Origin: UBA6244 sp965140775
Lineage (GTDB): Bacteria > Bacteroidota > Bacteroidia > Bacteroidales > F082
Assembly (NCBI GenBank): GCA_965140775.1
Contig: OZ223471.1
Coordinates: forward strand, 682,001 to 746,000
Length of the DNA stretch: 64,000 nt
Direction of reading: 5' to 3'
The notes beneath the pieces were generated by a model that saw only the letters and a list, made by a program, of their open reading frames with translations, did not search any database and was not told where the DNA came from. Numbering within the stretch: the stretch's first letter is position 1; each line of letters starts with the position of its first letter. Made by a program: the position numbers and the translations under genes. This document shows positions 10,563-19,127 of the stretch, piece by piece.

Positions 10563-10593
10563 ATCTTTTTTACAACTCACAAATATCATTACT

Positions 10594-11067
10594 ATGTCTG
10601 AATCAAGGTATTTTACAGATGAAGGTTTAAGACGATTACGGGACGAACTTGATCAGCTTATCCGCGAGGAACGGCCAAAAATTTCACAACAAATTGCCGA
10701 CGCCCGCGATAAAGGAGACTTGTCGGAGAATGCTGAATATGATGCCGCCAAAGAGGCACAGGGGATGCTCGAAATGAAAATCGCCAAACTTCAGGATATC
10801 ATTCGCAACGCTCGTATCATCGACGAATCGAAAATGGACGACAGTAAAGTGTATTTGTTGAGCACCGTGGTGATAAAAAACACGGCCAACGGTACTACCA
10901 TGAAATATACGCTGGTGCCTGAAGAAGAATCTGACCTTAAAAAGGGTAAAATATCGGTGAGCTCACCCATTGCCAAAGGTTTGTTGGGCAAATCAGTGGG
11001 CGAAAAGGCCGAAATTGTAGTGCCTGCCGGTAAAATGTACTTTGAAGTTGTTGAAATCACCCGCTAA
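10594..11067 (+). CDS. greA: Transcription elongation factor GreA
   Basis: A 157-aa protein of standard GreA length. The N-terminal coiled coil (about residues 1-75) carries the tip motif DLSENAEYDAAKEAQ, whose acidic residues reach into the RNA polymerase secondary channel and stimulate cleavage of backtracked RNA. The C-terminal FKBP-like domain (about 80-157) ends with GKMYFEVVEI. It sits 11 nt upstream of a HIT-family gene and shares that gene's terminator, so the two form an operon. Confidence 0.97.
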   Translation: MSESRYFTDEGLRRLRDELDQLIREERPKISQQIADARDKGDLSENAEYDAAKEAQGMLEMKIAKLQDIIRNARIIDESKMDDSKVYLLSTVVIKNTANGTTMKYTLVPEEESDLKKGKISVSSPIAKGLLGKSVGEKAEIVVPAGKMYFEVVEITR

Positions 11068-11078
11068 TACCACCTCCC

Positions 11079-11480
11079 ATGGCCACCATCTTTACCAAAA
11101 TTATTCAAGGTGAAATCCCATCATGGAAAATAGCTGAAAACGACGATTATTTTGCTTTTTTGGATATCAATCCCCTGGCTATCGGACATGCGCTCGTGAT
11201 ACCCAAGAAAGAATCGGACTATATCCTGCGAATGGACGACGACGATTTGAAAGGGCTCATGGTGTTTGCCAAAAAAGTAGGACTCGCTATCGAAAAAGTA
11301 GTGCCGTGTAAGCGGATGGGGCTCACCGTAATTGGACTGGAAGTACCACACACCCATATCCACCTGATTCCGATTAATACCATCTATGATATGGATTTTA
11401 AACAACCTAAACTGAAGTTGACCGACCGCGAATTTGACGAGTTAGCGCAACGAATCAGAGATGAGTTTCACAGCGAATAA
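11079..11480 (+). CDS. HIT-family nucleotide hydrolase
   Basis: A 133-aa cytoplasmic protein of the HINT/Hit branch. It opens with the family's TIFTKIIQGEIPSWKIAEND and contains the full histidine triad HTHIHL (about residues 91-96), whose middle His attacks the alpha-phosphate of nucleotide conjugates such as AMP-lysine or adenosine phosphoramidates. It starts 11 nt after greA, and the pairing of greA with a HIT gene is common in Bacteroidota. The natural substrate cannot be told from the sequence. Confidence 0.95.
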   Translation: MATIFTKIIQGEIPSWKIAENDDYFAFLDINPLAIGHALVIPKKESDYILRMDDDDLKGLMVFAKKVGLAIEKVVPCKRMGLTVIGLEVPHTHIHLIPINTIYDMDFKQPKLKLTDREFDELAQRIRDEFHSE

Positions 11481-11501
11481 TAGAACAATATTGTTTGATG
11501 C

Positions 11502-11537
11502 GCCGGGATCTTTCGCAAGATTCCGGCTTTTTTTTAT
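11502..11537 (+). terminator. Intrinsic terminator after the greA-HIT operon
   Basis: Stem GCCGGGATCTT / AAGATTCCGGC with loop TCGC (one G-T wobble) followed by eight T residues, 22 nt after the HIT stop codon. Confidence 0.92.
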
Positions 11538-11671
11538 CCTGAACTTTCGCCTGTTTTTTCAGCAATCGTTTTAAAACACTTATTTGGCCTGAAATTGTCG
11601 TGGAAAGAAGGCTTTGTGCCAAATATATTTTACCTTTCTGTTCGCGAATCACCCATGACATGATTAATCAG

Positions 11672-11679
11672 TATTTTTG
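11672..11679 (+). promoter_or_regulatory. -7 box (TATTTTTG) upstream of phosphofructokinase
   Basis: Matches TAnnTTTG, 24 nt before the phosphofructokinase start codon, in the spacer after a strong terminator. No clear -33 TTG. Confidence 0.5.
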
Positions 11680-11702
11680 CCGTAAATGTTAAAAATTGAT
11701 TT

Positions 11703-12797
11703 ATGAAAAGAGTGTTGTTAGCCACCGGAGGAGGAGATTGTCCGGGATTGAACGCTGTAATACGGGCCATTGTACATCGGGCCTCACAGGAAGGCGATTG
11801 GGAAGTGTTAGGAAGTATGCAGGCTTTTAATGGGATATTGCGTGAACCTACCGAGATTGTGGTGCTTGACAATAAAAAAGTTGCCGGAATCCATTTTCAG
11901 GGCGGAACCATCATTGAAACTACCAACAAAGGCGGTCCGTTTGCCTGGCCGGTAAAGGACAACAAGGGCAATTGGTCCACCGACGACCGTTCGGACGAGA
12001 TGATACGCAAACTGCGCCATATGCATATTGATGCCGTAATCAATATTGGAGGCGATGGTTCGCAGCGGATTTCCGAAAAATTATACAATAAAGGACTGAA
12101 TATCATAGGTGTGCCTAAGACCATCGACAACGACTTGTCGAGTACCGACAGCACATTTGGATTTCAAACCGCCGTAGAGATTGCCACGGAAGCTGTTGAC
12201 AAATTGGTTACCACAGCAGCAAGTCATAACCGGGTTTTTGTGCTCGAAGTAATGGGGCGCGATGCCGGATGGATCGCCCTCAATGCCGCCGTAGCTGGCG
12301 GTGCCGAAGCCTGTTTGATTCCCGAGATACCCTACGACATTCAAAAGGTAAAAGCCGCACTCGAAAGACGATTTGTCAACGATAGGGGATTTGCCGTGAT
12401 CGTGATTTCTGAAGGCGCCCATGCCAAGGGTCAGGGATTGGTAACCAGAGAAAACAAAGAATTTGCCTACGAAAACATCAAGCTGGGCGGTGTTAGTCGC
12501 GTGTTAATTCAACAACTTGAAGAAGCCGGGTTTAAACATGATATGCGCGAAACTGTGTTGGGACACTTGCAACGTGGAGGTGTGCCCATTGCCTACGACC
12601 GGGTTTTATCGGCACAGTTTGGTGTGAAAGCCATGGAAATGGCCATCGAAGGCGACTTTGGTAAGATGGTAGCTTATCATCATCCCGAATTTGTTGCGGT
12701 TCCGTTGATTGATGCTATTGCAAAGCCCAATCTGGTAACCATGGATAATGCCCTGATTAGAACAGCAAAAGGTTTGGGTATCTGTTTGGGGATTTAA
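11703..12797 (+). CDS. pfkA: 6-phosphofructokinase, probably ATP-dependent
   Basis: A 364-aa enzyme that phosphorylates fructose 6-phosphate in glycolysis. The N-terminal phosphate-binding motif is GGGDCPGLNAVIR. The cofactor motif reads GGDGS (G116-S120): glycine at the position where PPi-dependent enzymes have aspartate, which predicts ATP use. The catalytic loop reads PKTIDND (K139), with the lysine typical of the longer group III enzymes. MGRDAG and HLQRGG sugar-phosphate motifs are intact. It is a single-gene unit between a terminator and the MscS pair. The phosphate donor should be tested, since group III contains both ATP and PPi enzymes. Confidence 0.93.
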   Translation: MKRVLLATGGGDCPGLNAVIRAIVHRASQEGDWEVLGSMQAFNGILREPTEIVVLDNKKVAGIHFQGGTIIETTNKGGPFAWPVKDNKGNWSTDDRSDEMIRKLRHMHIDAVINIGGDGSQRISEKLYNKGLNIIGVPKTIDNDLSSTDSTFGFQTAVEIATEAVDKLVTTAASHNRVFVLEVMGRDAGWIALNAAVAGGAEACLIPEIPYDIQKVKAALERRFVNDRGFAVIVISEGAHAKGQGLVTRENKEFAYENIKLGGVSRVLIQQLEEAGFKHDMRETVLGHLQRGGVPIAYDRVLSAQFGVKAMEMAIEGDFGKMVAYHHPEFVAVPLIDAIAKPNLVTMDNALIRTAKGLGICLGI

Positions 12798-12876
12798 TCG
12801 GCCTCATATTATTGGCTTTACTCGTTTTTTTTGAATCAAAATATGATGGGAAAAGGGGGTAAAGCCAATTCTTTTT

Positions 12877-12884
12877 TATATTTG
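12877..12884 (+). promoter_or_regulatory. -7 box (TATATTTG) upstream of the first MscS gene
   Basis: Matches TAnnTTTG, 22 nt before the ATG at 12907. No convincing -33 element. Confidence 0.5.
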
Positions 12885-12906
12885 TTCTAAATAAATTTGT
12901 TTTAGC

Positions 12907-13755
12907 ATGGAAACAATCGACGCCCTGGCAGCAAAGGCTCCGGAATTGGTTACCTGGTTGTCGCAAAAAGGTATCAATTACGGCATTAATTTTTTGATGG
13001 CGCTTCTGGTGCTGGTTGTTGGTCTGTGGATTATTAAAATCGTTACCGACCGGGTGTATTTTATAATGGATAAAGCCCATGTGGACCTGGCCTTGCGTTC
13101 GTTTCTGAAAAGTATACTCAACGTAACACTTAAAATCGTATTGATTGTGAGTGTGTTGGGTATGATTGGGATTGAGATGACCACCTTCATTGCCATGCTG
13201 ACTGCTGCCTCCCTGGCCATTGCTCTGGCATTCAGGGGAAGTCTGGCAAATTTCGCCGGAGGGGTGATGATTCTCTTTTTTAAACCATTCAAAATTGGAG
13301 ACTTTATTACCGCTCAGGGTCAGTCTGGCACGGTACACGAAATTCAAATGTTCAGCACTTACCTCACCACTTCTGACAATAAAACCGTTATCATTCCCAA
13401 CGCGCACCTCTCCAATGGAGTATTGGTGAATAACAGTACACAGGATATGCGCCGGGTGGATTGGGTTTTTGGTATTGGTTACGGGGATAATTATGACGCA
13501 GCAAAGGAGTTGATTTTAAGCTATTTGTCGGCCGATGATCGGGTGCTAAAATCACCTGCAGAACCATTTATAGCCCTCAACGAATTGGCCGACAGCTCTG
13601 TAAATCTGGTGGTTCGTGTCTGGGCCAAATCTTCCGATTACTGGGGTCTTTATTTTGGTTTAAATGAATATTATTATAAAAATGCCGAAAAATTCAACAT
13701 TCACATGCCTTTTCCGCAGATGGATGTACATTTGGATGGTACCAAACTGAATTAG
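12907..13755 (+). CDS. Small-conductance mechanosensitive channel (MscS family), copy 1
   Basis: A 282-aa inner-membrane protein of near-canonical MscS length. Three membrane helices lie at about residues 25-45, 60-85 and 90-120; the third, pore-lining helix holds the Ala/Gly-rich packing stretch AASLAIALAFRGSLANFAGG. The cytoplasmic beta and alpha/beta domains follow (PFKIGDFI, then TTSDNKTVIIPNAHLSNG). These channels release solutes under hypo-osmotic shock. It is followed 91 nt later by a close paralogue, evidently a tandem duplication. Confidence 0.96.
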   Translation: METIDALAAKAPELVTWLSQKGINYGINFLMALLVLVVGLWIIKIVTDRVYFIMDKAHVDLALRSFLKSILNVTLKIVLIVSVLGMIGIEMTTFIAMLTAASLAIALAFRGSLANFAGGVMILFFKPFKIGDFITAQGQSGTVHEIQMFSTYLTTSDNKTVIIPNAHLSNGVLVNNSTQDMRRVDWVFGIGYGDNYDAAKELILSYLSADDRVLKSPAEPFIALNELADSSVNLVVRVWAKSSDYWGLYFGLNEYYYKNAEKFNIHMPFPQMDVHLDGTKLN

Positions 13756-13846
13756 TAGGATAAATGACCAATTGTTTTGAAGTTTTTGTATTCAATTACA
13801 TCATACGCACAATCAACATTGTTAAATATTAATCGAAAACTGACTT

Positions 13847-14680
13847 ATGGAAAAAATTGAAGATCTAACAACAACGGCCAATGCCCTCATTACCTGGTTA
13901 ACCGAAACAGGAGTGCAATACGGTCTTAAACTACTTGGTGCCTTGGTGGTACTGGTCATTGGTTTGTGGGTGGTAAAACTCATCGCCAACCGAACCGCGG
14001 TGCTCATCGACAAAACCGATATTACGCCGGCACTCAAATCATTCATCAAGAGTATGTTGAATGTGGTGCTCAAAATTATACTGTTTATCAGTGTTTTGGG
14101 TATGGTGGGTATTGAAATGACCACCTTTATTGCCATGTTGACAGCTGCCTCATTGGCCATCGCCATGGCGTTTAATGGAACCCTTGCCAACTTTGCCGGC
14201 GGGATTATGATTTTGTTTTTTAAACCCTTCAAAATTGGTGATTTTATTGATGCCCAGGGACATATGGGAACTGTTAAAGAAATTCAGATTTTCGTTACCA
14301 TACTTACTACTCCCGACAACAAAACCATCATCATCCCCAATGGTGGTTTGTCCACAGGGTCGCTCACCAATTTTAGTGCTGAGCCCCAACGGCGGGTAGA
14401 TTGGAGTTTTTCCATTGCCTATGGCGACGATTACGATGCTGCCAAAACCATGATACTCGATATGCTGGCCAAAGATGGACGTGCCCTTACCGATCCCGCT
14501 CCCTTTGTTGCTTTGGGTGCCATGGCCGACAGTTCAATCAACATCACCGTGAGGGTATGGGTGAACGCCGCCGACTACTGGGGTCTGTTTTTCGATATGA
14601 ACGAACGTTTCTATAAAGAAGCCGGAAAACACGGACTCAGCATTCCTTTCCCTCAATTGGATGTGCATCTTGATAAATAG
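13847..14680 (+). CDS. Small-conductance mechanosensitive channel (MscS family), copy 2
   Basis: A 277-aa paralogue of the preceding gene, colinear over its whole length. It keeps the pore helix pattern (AASLAIAMAFNGTLANFAGG) and the PFKIGDFI and NKTIIIPNGGLSTG stretches. In the pore helix the first copy has LAFRG and this copy MAFNG, so a charged residue is replaced by a polar one near the pore; this could change gating or ion preference (inference). The gene for a small outer-membrane protein starts 31 nt downstream, so the three may be one transcript ending at 15399-15426. Confidence 0.96.
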   Translation: MEKIEDLTTTANALITWLTETGVQYGLKLLGALVVLVIGLWVVKLIANRTAVLIDKTDITPALKSFIKSMLNVVLKIILFISVLGMVGIEMTTFIAMLTAASLAIAMAFNGTLANFAGGIMILFFKPFKIGDFIDAQGHMGTVKEIQIFVTILTTPDNKTIIIPNGGLSTGSLTNFSAEPQRRVDWSFSIAYGDDYDAAKTMILDMLAKDGRALTDPAPFVALGAMADSSINITVRVWVNAADYWGLFFDMNERFYKEAGKHGLSIPFPQLDVHLDK

Positions 14681-14711
14681 TACCAAATAAAAGCTCACTA
14701 AAACACTAGTT

Positions 14712-15395
14712 ATGAAACAACTAATCCTCATTTCATTGCTTTTCCTCAGCACTTTTGTGTTTGGTCAGGAAAAGAAAGTTTATGTTACCTCCGGGGGCGA
14801 AATGATTTTTTCGTTTGCTACCATCGATAATGGAGGTTCCTCCGACGGAAGCGTAATGCGTTGGTCGCCGGTGTTCAACCTCCAAACTTATGGAAACTAT
14901 GATTTCAGCAAACATGCCGGATTGATCTTCGGCGGAGCCCTGCGCAACGTTGGATTTATTTATGACGTGCCCAATAGCGGAGGCACCAAAAAGAAATTCA
15001 GAAATTATGATATCGGCATTCCTGTTGGCATAAAGGTAGGTAATTTGAATAAAGTCTTTTTCTTTGGCGGTTACGAAATAGAATTCCCCATCAACTACAA
15101 GGAAAAAACCTTTGTGGATGAGCGAAAAACCGATAAATTCAATGTTTGGTTCAGTAGCCGCGTGCCTTCGTACTACCATTCTGTATTTGCCGGCATCCAG
15201 TTTCCGTATGGTCTTAATCTGAAGTTTAAATACTATTTAAGTGAATTTTTTAATCAGAATTATACCGAGGGCGATGGTAATCAGCCTTATAAGGGTCTTA
15301 ATGCCAATGTGTTTTACTTTTCTATCAGCACCTCTTTGTTCAAGGGACACGATATCTACATGAAGGAATACAAGCGCGAGATGCAAACCTATTAA
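14712..15395 (+). CDS. Predicted outer-membrane beta-barrel protein, unknown function
   Basis: A 227-aa protein with a clear signal peptide (residues 1-19, ending FVFGQ). The mature part alternates hydrophobic and polar residues with many Gly/Tyr/Phe, as in small outer-membrane barrels (NYDFSKHAGLIFGGALRNVGFIYDV, cut here, is followed by similar strands). It lies 31 nt after the second MscS gene and ends just before a strong terminator. I recognise no specific family. Confidence 0.75.
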   Translation: MKQLILISLLFLSTFVFGQEKKVYVTSGGEMIFSFATIDNGGSSDGSVMRWSPVFNLQTYGNYDFSKHAGLIFGGALRNVGFIYDVPNSGGTKKKFRNYDIGIPVGIKVGNLNKVFFFGGYEIEFPINYKEKTFVDERKTDKFNVWFSSRVPSYYHSVFAGIQFPYGLNLKFKYYLSEFFNQNYTEGDGNQPYKGLNANVFYFSISTSLFKGHDIYMKEYKREMQTY

Positions 15396-15398
15396 CAA

Positions 15399-15426
15399 AA
15401 AAAAGCGGGCTAAGCCCGCTTTTTTT
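15399..15426. terminator. Bidirectional intrinsic terminator
   Basis: AAAAAAAGCGGGC, loop TAA, GCCCGCTTTTTTT: a perfect stem with A and T runs on either side, so it can stop both the outer-membrane gene on the plus strand and tsaB on the minus strand. It overlaps the tsaB stop codon (15425-15427). Confidence 0.93.
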
Positions 15427-16123
15427 ATGTCAATCCTTTAATTCGTGGAATACCGGCGATAAAATCCTTTAAATAAAATGGCTCGAAATAGGCGGTGCTT
15501 TCAAAATCAGCCTGTGCGAATTTTTGTATGGCCAGTTGAGCCACCCAACGAGCAGATGGCATAAAATCCTCTATAAAATGAGCCTGTTGGTTTTTCCCCA
15601 ACAATGGCGCGCATTTTTCGGCACCATCACCGGCAAAATACATGGGGTGTTTGGCCAAATGACCCGAAAACGAATGTTCGTCTACAATGGTGGCTTCCAC
15701 CGGGCTGATCTGTTCCATTTTGGCCGAAAAAATAGCATTATACACTTCCATGCGCCGGGCGTCAATCATGGGGCAAAACAAGGTTTTGTCGCCCAACTGG
15801 TTTAATTGGAGCATGCCCAATGCCATGGCTTTAAGTGTGGATACGGCAATTAGCGGGATATCGAGGGCATAACAAAAACCCTTGGCGGTGGATACGCCAA
15901 TCCGCAAACCGGTATATGAACCGGGTCCCTGACTTACCGCAATGGCGTCTAAATCAGAAAATGAAAGTCCGGCTTCCAACAAGGCTTGTTCGCACAACAA
16001 GGTAATCTTTTCGGCATGGGAGTTGGAAACATGGGTTTCCTTTACCGAAACCACCTCACTGTCAGTGGATATGGCTACCGAACAAACACGGGTAGAGGTT
16101 TCTATGCTAAGTATATGGGCCAA
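15425..16123 (-). CDS. tsaB: tRNA N6-threonylcarbamoyladenosine complex subunit TsaB
   Basis: A 232-aa member of the ASKHA superfamily. The opening ILSIETSTRVCSVAI and the GPGSYTGLRIGVSTAKG motif (about residues 70-86) are diagnostic for TsaB, the partner that binds and activates TsaD in making t6A37 on ANN-decoding tRNAs. It starts 12 nt after the stop of the efflux adaptor gene, on the same strand, so it is the last gene of that operon. The coupling of a tRNA-modification gene with efflux genes is probably just shared transcription. Confidence 0.95.
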   Translation of the reverse strand: MAHILSIETSTRVCSVAISTDSEVVSVKETHVSNSHAEKITLLCEQALLEAGLSFSDLDAIAVSQGPGSYTGLRIGVSTAKGFCYALDIPLIAVSTLKAMALGMLQLNQLGDKTLFCPMIDARRMEVYNAIFSAKMEQISPVEATIVDEHSFSGHLAKHPMYFAGDGAEKCAPLLGKNQQAHFIEDFMPSARWVAQLAIQKFAQADFESTAYFEPFYLKDFIAGIPRIKGLT

Positions 16124-16135
16124 GGTACAAAAGGG

Positions 16136-17506
16136 TTAGTTGTCGTCTGATTTGAATAGTTCATCCAGGGGCACTTTCTCCACCAGATCGTCATTTTTCA
16201 GGGTTTTCGATACTGCCCGGTAGGGGGCGGTAATTACTTCATCACCTTCCTTTAGTCCCGAAAGTATTTCAATATAGGTATTGTCCTGAATTCCGGTGGT
16301 TACCTTTTGCAGTTTGGCATGGCCATCCACGTAAAGAAATACATATTCTACCACTTCCGTTTTTTCGGTTGATTTTACCTCTTCCGTATCTTTTCCTTTG
16401 GTTTCTTCCCTTTTTTCCAGTGCAGTTTTTACTCTTCCGGTACTGTCGGCGCGGGTGGTAACGCATTGGATGGGGACGGTGAGGATGTTCATGGCGGTTT
16501 CGGTTTCAATTTCTACCGTGGCCGACATCCCCGGACGGAAGGGAGAAGCAATGTATTGTTCAGGACGAATCAGGTCTTCGTAAGAGCTTTTCAGCATTTT
16601 TATTTTCACATCAAAGTTGGTCACCTGGTCGGCACTTACCCCGGTGGTATTGGCGGAGGTGGCAATTTCGGTTACAAGGCCTTTAAATTTTCTGTTCAGG
16701 TAGGCATCTACCTCGATGATGGCGGTATCCATCATGCTTACGCGCACAATGTCGTTTTCGTTTACTTCCACATTCACTTCCAGCACATCCAGGTTGGCAA
16801 TGCGCATGATTTCGGTACCGGCCGAAAAGGTCGAAGCTCCGGTAACACGCTCACCCACCTGCACATCAAGTGACGAAACAGTGCCGTCGTTGGGCGCGAA
16901 AATGGTGGTTCTGTCGAGGTTTTCACGCGATTCACGCAAACTGGCTTTGGCACTGCTTACCTGAAACTGACTTGATTTATAGCTTTCTTCGGCTGCCGTA
17001 ACATCGGCTTTGGCTACTTCAAAAGCAGATTTGGCTGCATCGAAATCAGCTTGCGAAACCACTTCCTTTTCAAACAAAGTTTTAGTACGATCGAAGTCGA
17101 GGCTGGCCTTCTTGAATTGCGATTGGCTTTGTACCAGGCGCGCTTTGGCATTGGCTTCGTTGGCTTGTGACGTGTTGAGGGCTGCTTCCGTTTTTTGGTA
17201 AGCCGAGATGTATATTTCCGGGTCTATTTTGGCCAGCGGTTGTCCTTTTTTTACGAATTCGCCTTCTTTTACAAAGAGTTCAACCACCTCTCCGGAAATG
17301 TATGGGCTGATTTTTACATCTTTGGCCGGTTGGATTTTTCCATTGGCAGCAACGGTTTCCACAATTTTGCGGGCTTCCACTTTTTCGGTGGCCACTTTTA
17401 CGCTTTTGGAGTTCTGACCCTTTTTGATAGCCAGAACGATGATGCCACCAAGCACTACCACAAGAACAATAATAATCCAGATCCTATTTTTTTTTGTTTT
17501 AGCCAT
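16136..17506 (-). CDS. Efflux periplasmic adaptor (HlyD/MacA/RND type)
   Basis: A 456-aa membrane-fusion protein. One N-terminal membrane anchor (about residues 8-27), a biotinyl-lipoyl-like barrel-sandwich half (VSPYISGEVVELFVKEGEFVKKGQPLAKIDP-like, about 65-100), an alpha-helical hairpin rich in Ala/Lys/Gln (about 100-210), then beta-barrel and membrane-proximal domains. A lysine/glutamate-rich insertion lies near residues 365-395. It joins an inner-membrane transporter to the TolC-type channel encoded 71 nt upstream. No transporter gene is present in the operon, so the motor subunit must be elsewhere. Confidence 0.93.
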   Translation of the reverse strand: MAKTKKNRIWIIIVLVVVLGGIIVLAIKKGQNSKSVKVATEKVEARKIVETVAANGKIQPAKDVKISPYISGEVVELFVKEGEFVKKGQPLAKIDPEIYISAYQKTEAALNTSQANEANAKARLVQSQSQFKKASLDFDRTKTLFEKEVVSQADFDAAKSAFEVAKADVTAAEESYKSSQFQVSSAKASLRESRENLDRTTIFAPNDGTVSSLDVQVGERVTGASTFSAGTEIMRIANLDVLEVNVEVNENDIVRVSMMDTAIIEVDAYLNRKFKGLVTEIATSANTTGVSADQVTNFDVKIKMLKSSYEDLIRPEQYIASPFRPGMSATVEIETETAMNILTVPIQCVTTRADSTGRVKTALEKREETKGKDTEEVKSTEKTEVVEYVFLYVDGHAKLQKVTTGIQDNTYIEILSGLKEGDEVITAPYRAVSKTLKNDDLVEKVPLDELFKSDDN

Positions 17507-17577
17507 CTTGGTAAGATTTTATAGATGATTTTGTGCGGTAAAAGTACTATAAACTAGTGAAATGTTTAAACAAATTG

Positions 17578-18981
17578 CTATTTCACTTTTACGTTGGCAA
17601 TATCAGATAAGGTAAGGCTCTTTCCAAGATAGAAATCCAGGATTTTGGTTTTGAAGATGTAATCAAATTTTGAGGCAGCTAAATCCGATTCCGCGTTGGC
17701 GAGCTGTATCTTTGATACATTGTAATCGGTGGAATTGACCATGCCCACATTGAATTTTTCTTCGGTGTATTTAAATGCTTCATTGAAAGCATCCACACTT
17801 TTTTTGCGTGCCAGATAGGTTTGGTAGGCTGCGGTGGCATCTGCATAGGCTGATTCAATGTTTTTGCGGAGGCGGAGTTTTTCGGATTGGAGCGTAAGAT
17901 TTACGGTCTCCTGATACATTTTTGATTGATTTATATTGGCTGTAACCTGATGGCCATTAAATATAGGGATACTAAGTCCAAAATATACACTGCCGTTTCT
18001 GTTATCTTTGAATTGTTTGTCAAAAGAATAAGGGTCACCATAAATGATGGATTTAGTAATAGTATCTACTCCAAGGACTTCCTTAATTTGGCGTGAATAT
18101 ATTGTGCTAATTGATCCTGAAACTGATAGTCGGGGACTGCGCATTCCTTTTGCAATTGCCAGGCTTCTTTCGGCACTCAATACCGAATATTCCGCACTTT
18201 TGATCTCAGGCATTAACGTAACAGATTTATTATAAATTAGTTCCGCAGGTAATAAATTAGGGGTTCCAACAATCTCAAGATCGGGCTTTTCAATGTCAAA
18301 ATCTTCATTGGCTTCTAAATCAAGTAGTTGCATTAAATCAAGATATGCCAGCATAAGTTTGTTTTGGGCAGTCACTAAATTAGCCTCCTCACTAGCTCCT
18401 TGCGCCTGAATGTCGTATAAACTGCCTCGTGCAACAGCACCTGCCTCAACTTGTTTTTTTGTCCGATCAATTTGATCTTTGGAGGTTTCTACTTGTCGTT
18501 CAGCATTTTTTACAAGTTCTATGTTAAACAAAATTTGTAGATATCCGGCAGCCACATTTAATGACATGTCATTTCTTATTTTGTCGGAGTTGTATTTGGT
18601 TGCTAAATAATCGAACTGATTTTTCCGAATGGTATTGATTTGTTGCAGGCCGTTGAACAATGTAAGATCAGAATTTAATCCAAAATTTGTCTGGTCAGTT
18701 TGCTCTGTTACATACAAATTGCTGCCCGCATTATTGATGTGCCTTCCCCAATTGTAGGATTGGGAAGTGCTTCCGTTCAAATTTGGCAGCAATTCTAATT
18801 TACTTTGGAGTAAAGTTGTGCTTGCTGATTCTACATTGATAATACTTTTCTTTATCTCAATATTATTCTCATATGCGTAGTTAATGCACTCCTCCAACGA
18901 CCACTCTTTTTGTGCCAGTAGTGTCGTGCCCGAGAGAATCGTTAAAAACCCAAGAACTAGGGTGATGGTTATTTTATTCAT
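17578..18981 (-). CDS. TolC-family outer-membrane efflux protein
   Basis: A 467-aa outer-membrane channel. I start it at 18981 (MNKITITLVLGFLTILSGTTLLAQ), which gives a proper signal peptide; an upstream in-frame start at 19029 would put charged residues before it and overlap the -7 box. Two repeats of the outer-membrane efflux domain are visible: long Ala/Gln/Lys-rich helices alternate with short strands, including the conserved segment near SLEECINYAYENNIEIK. It is first in an operon with the adaptor and tsaB. Confidence 0.94.
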   Translation of the reverse strand: MNKITITLVLGFLTILSGTTLLAQKEWSLEECINYAYENNIEIKKSIINVESASTTLLQSKLELLPNLNGSTSQSYNWGRHINNAGSNLYVTEQTDQTNFGLNSDLTLFNGLQQINTIRKNQFDYLATKYNSDKIRNDMSLNVAAGYLQILFNIELVKNAERQVETSKDQIDRTKKQVEAGAVARGSLYDIQAQGASEEANLVTAQNKLMLAYLDLMQLLDLEANEDFDIEKPDLEIVGTPNLLPAELIYNKSVTLMPEIKSAEYSVLSAERSLAIAKGMRSPRLSVSGSISTIYSRQIKEVLGVDTITKSIIYGDPYSFDKQFKDNRNGSVYFGLSIPIFNGHQVTANINQSKMYQETVNLTLQSEKLRLRKNIESAYADATAAYQTYLARKKSVDAFNEAFKYTEEKFNVGMVNSTDYNVSKIQLANAESDLAASKFDYIFKTKILDFYLGKSLTLSDIANVKVK

Positions 18982-19026
18982 GCCTGTATTTTTTTTTAAT
19001 ACCCTGTTACCACTAAAAATGTGCCA

Positions 19027-19034
19027 CAAATATA
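19027..19034 (-). promoter_or_regulatory. -7 box for the TolC-adaptor-tsaB operon
   Basis: Read on the minus strand it is TATATTTG, 45 nt before the TolC start codon. No clear -33 TTG. Confidence 0.5.
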
Positions 19035-19109
19035 AGCGTTTGAATGCCAGGTACCTGTTTAATATTGGTTAAAATTCAATTATTTATGTTGTTCGTTGTA
19101 CGACAGCAT

Positions 19110-19127
19110 CTGTACGAATTCGTACAG
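19110..19127. promoter_or_regulatory. Perfect 18-bp palindrome, candidate operator
   Basis: CTGTACGAATTCGTACAG is its own reverse complement; a half-site-like TTGTACGACAG lies just before it (19097-19107). It sits in the 278-bp divergent spacer between the TolC operon and the M1 peptidase, about 75 bp upstream of the TolC -7 box. The shape suits a dimeric repressor such as a TetR-family protein, but no regulator gene is adjacent. Confidence 0.55.

Noticed and set aside
12798..12835. Possible terminator after phosphofructokinase (GCC...GGC then T run)
   Set aside because: The stem is only about 4-5 bp with a long A/T loop; too weak to call.
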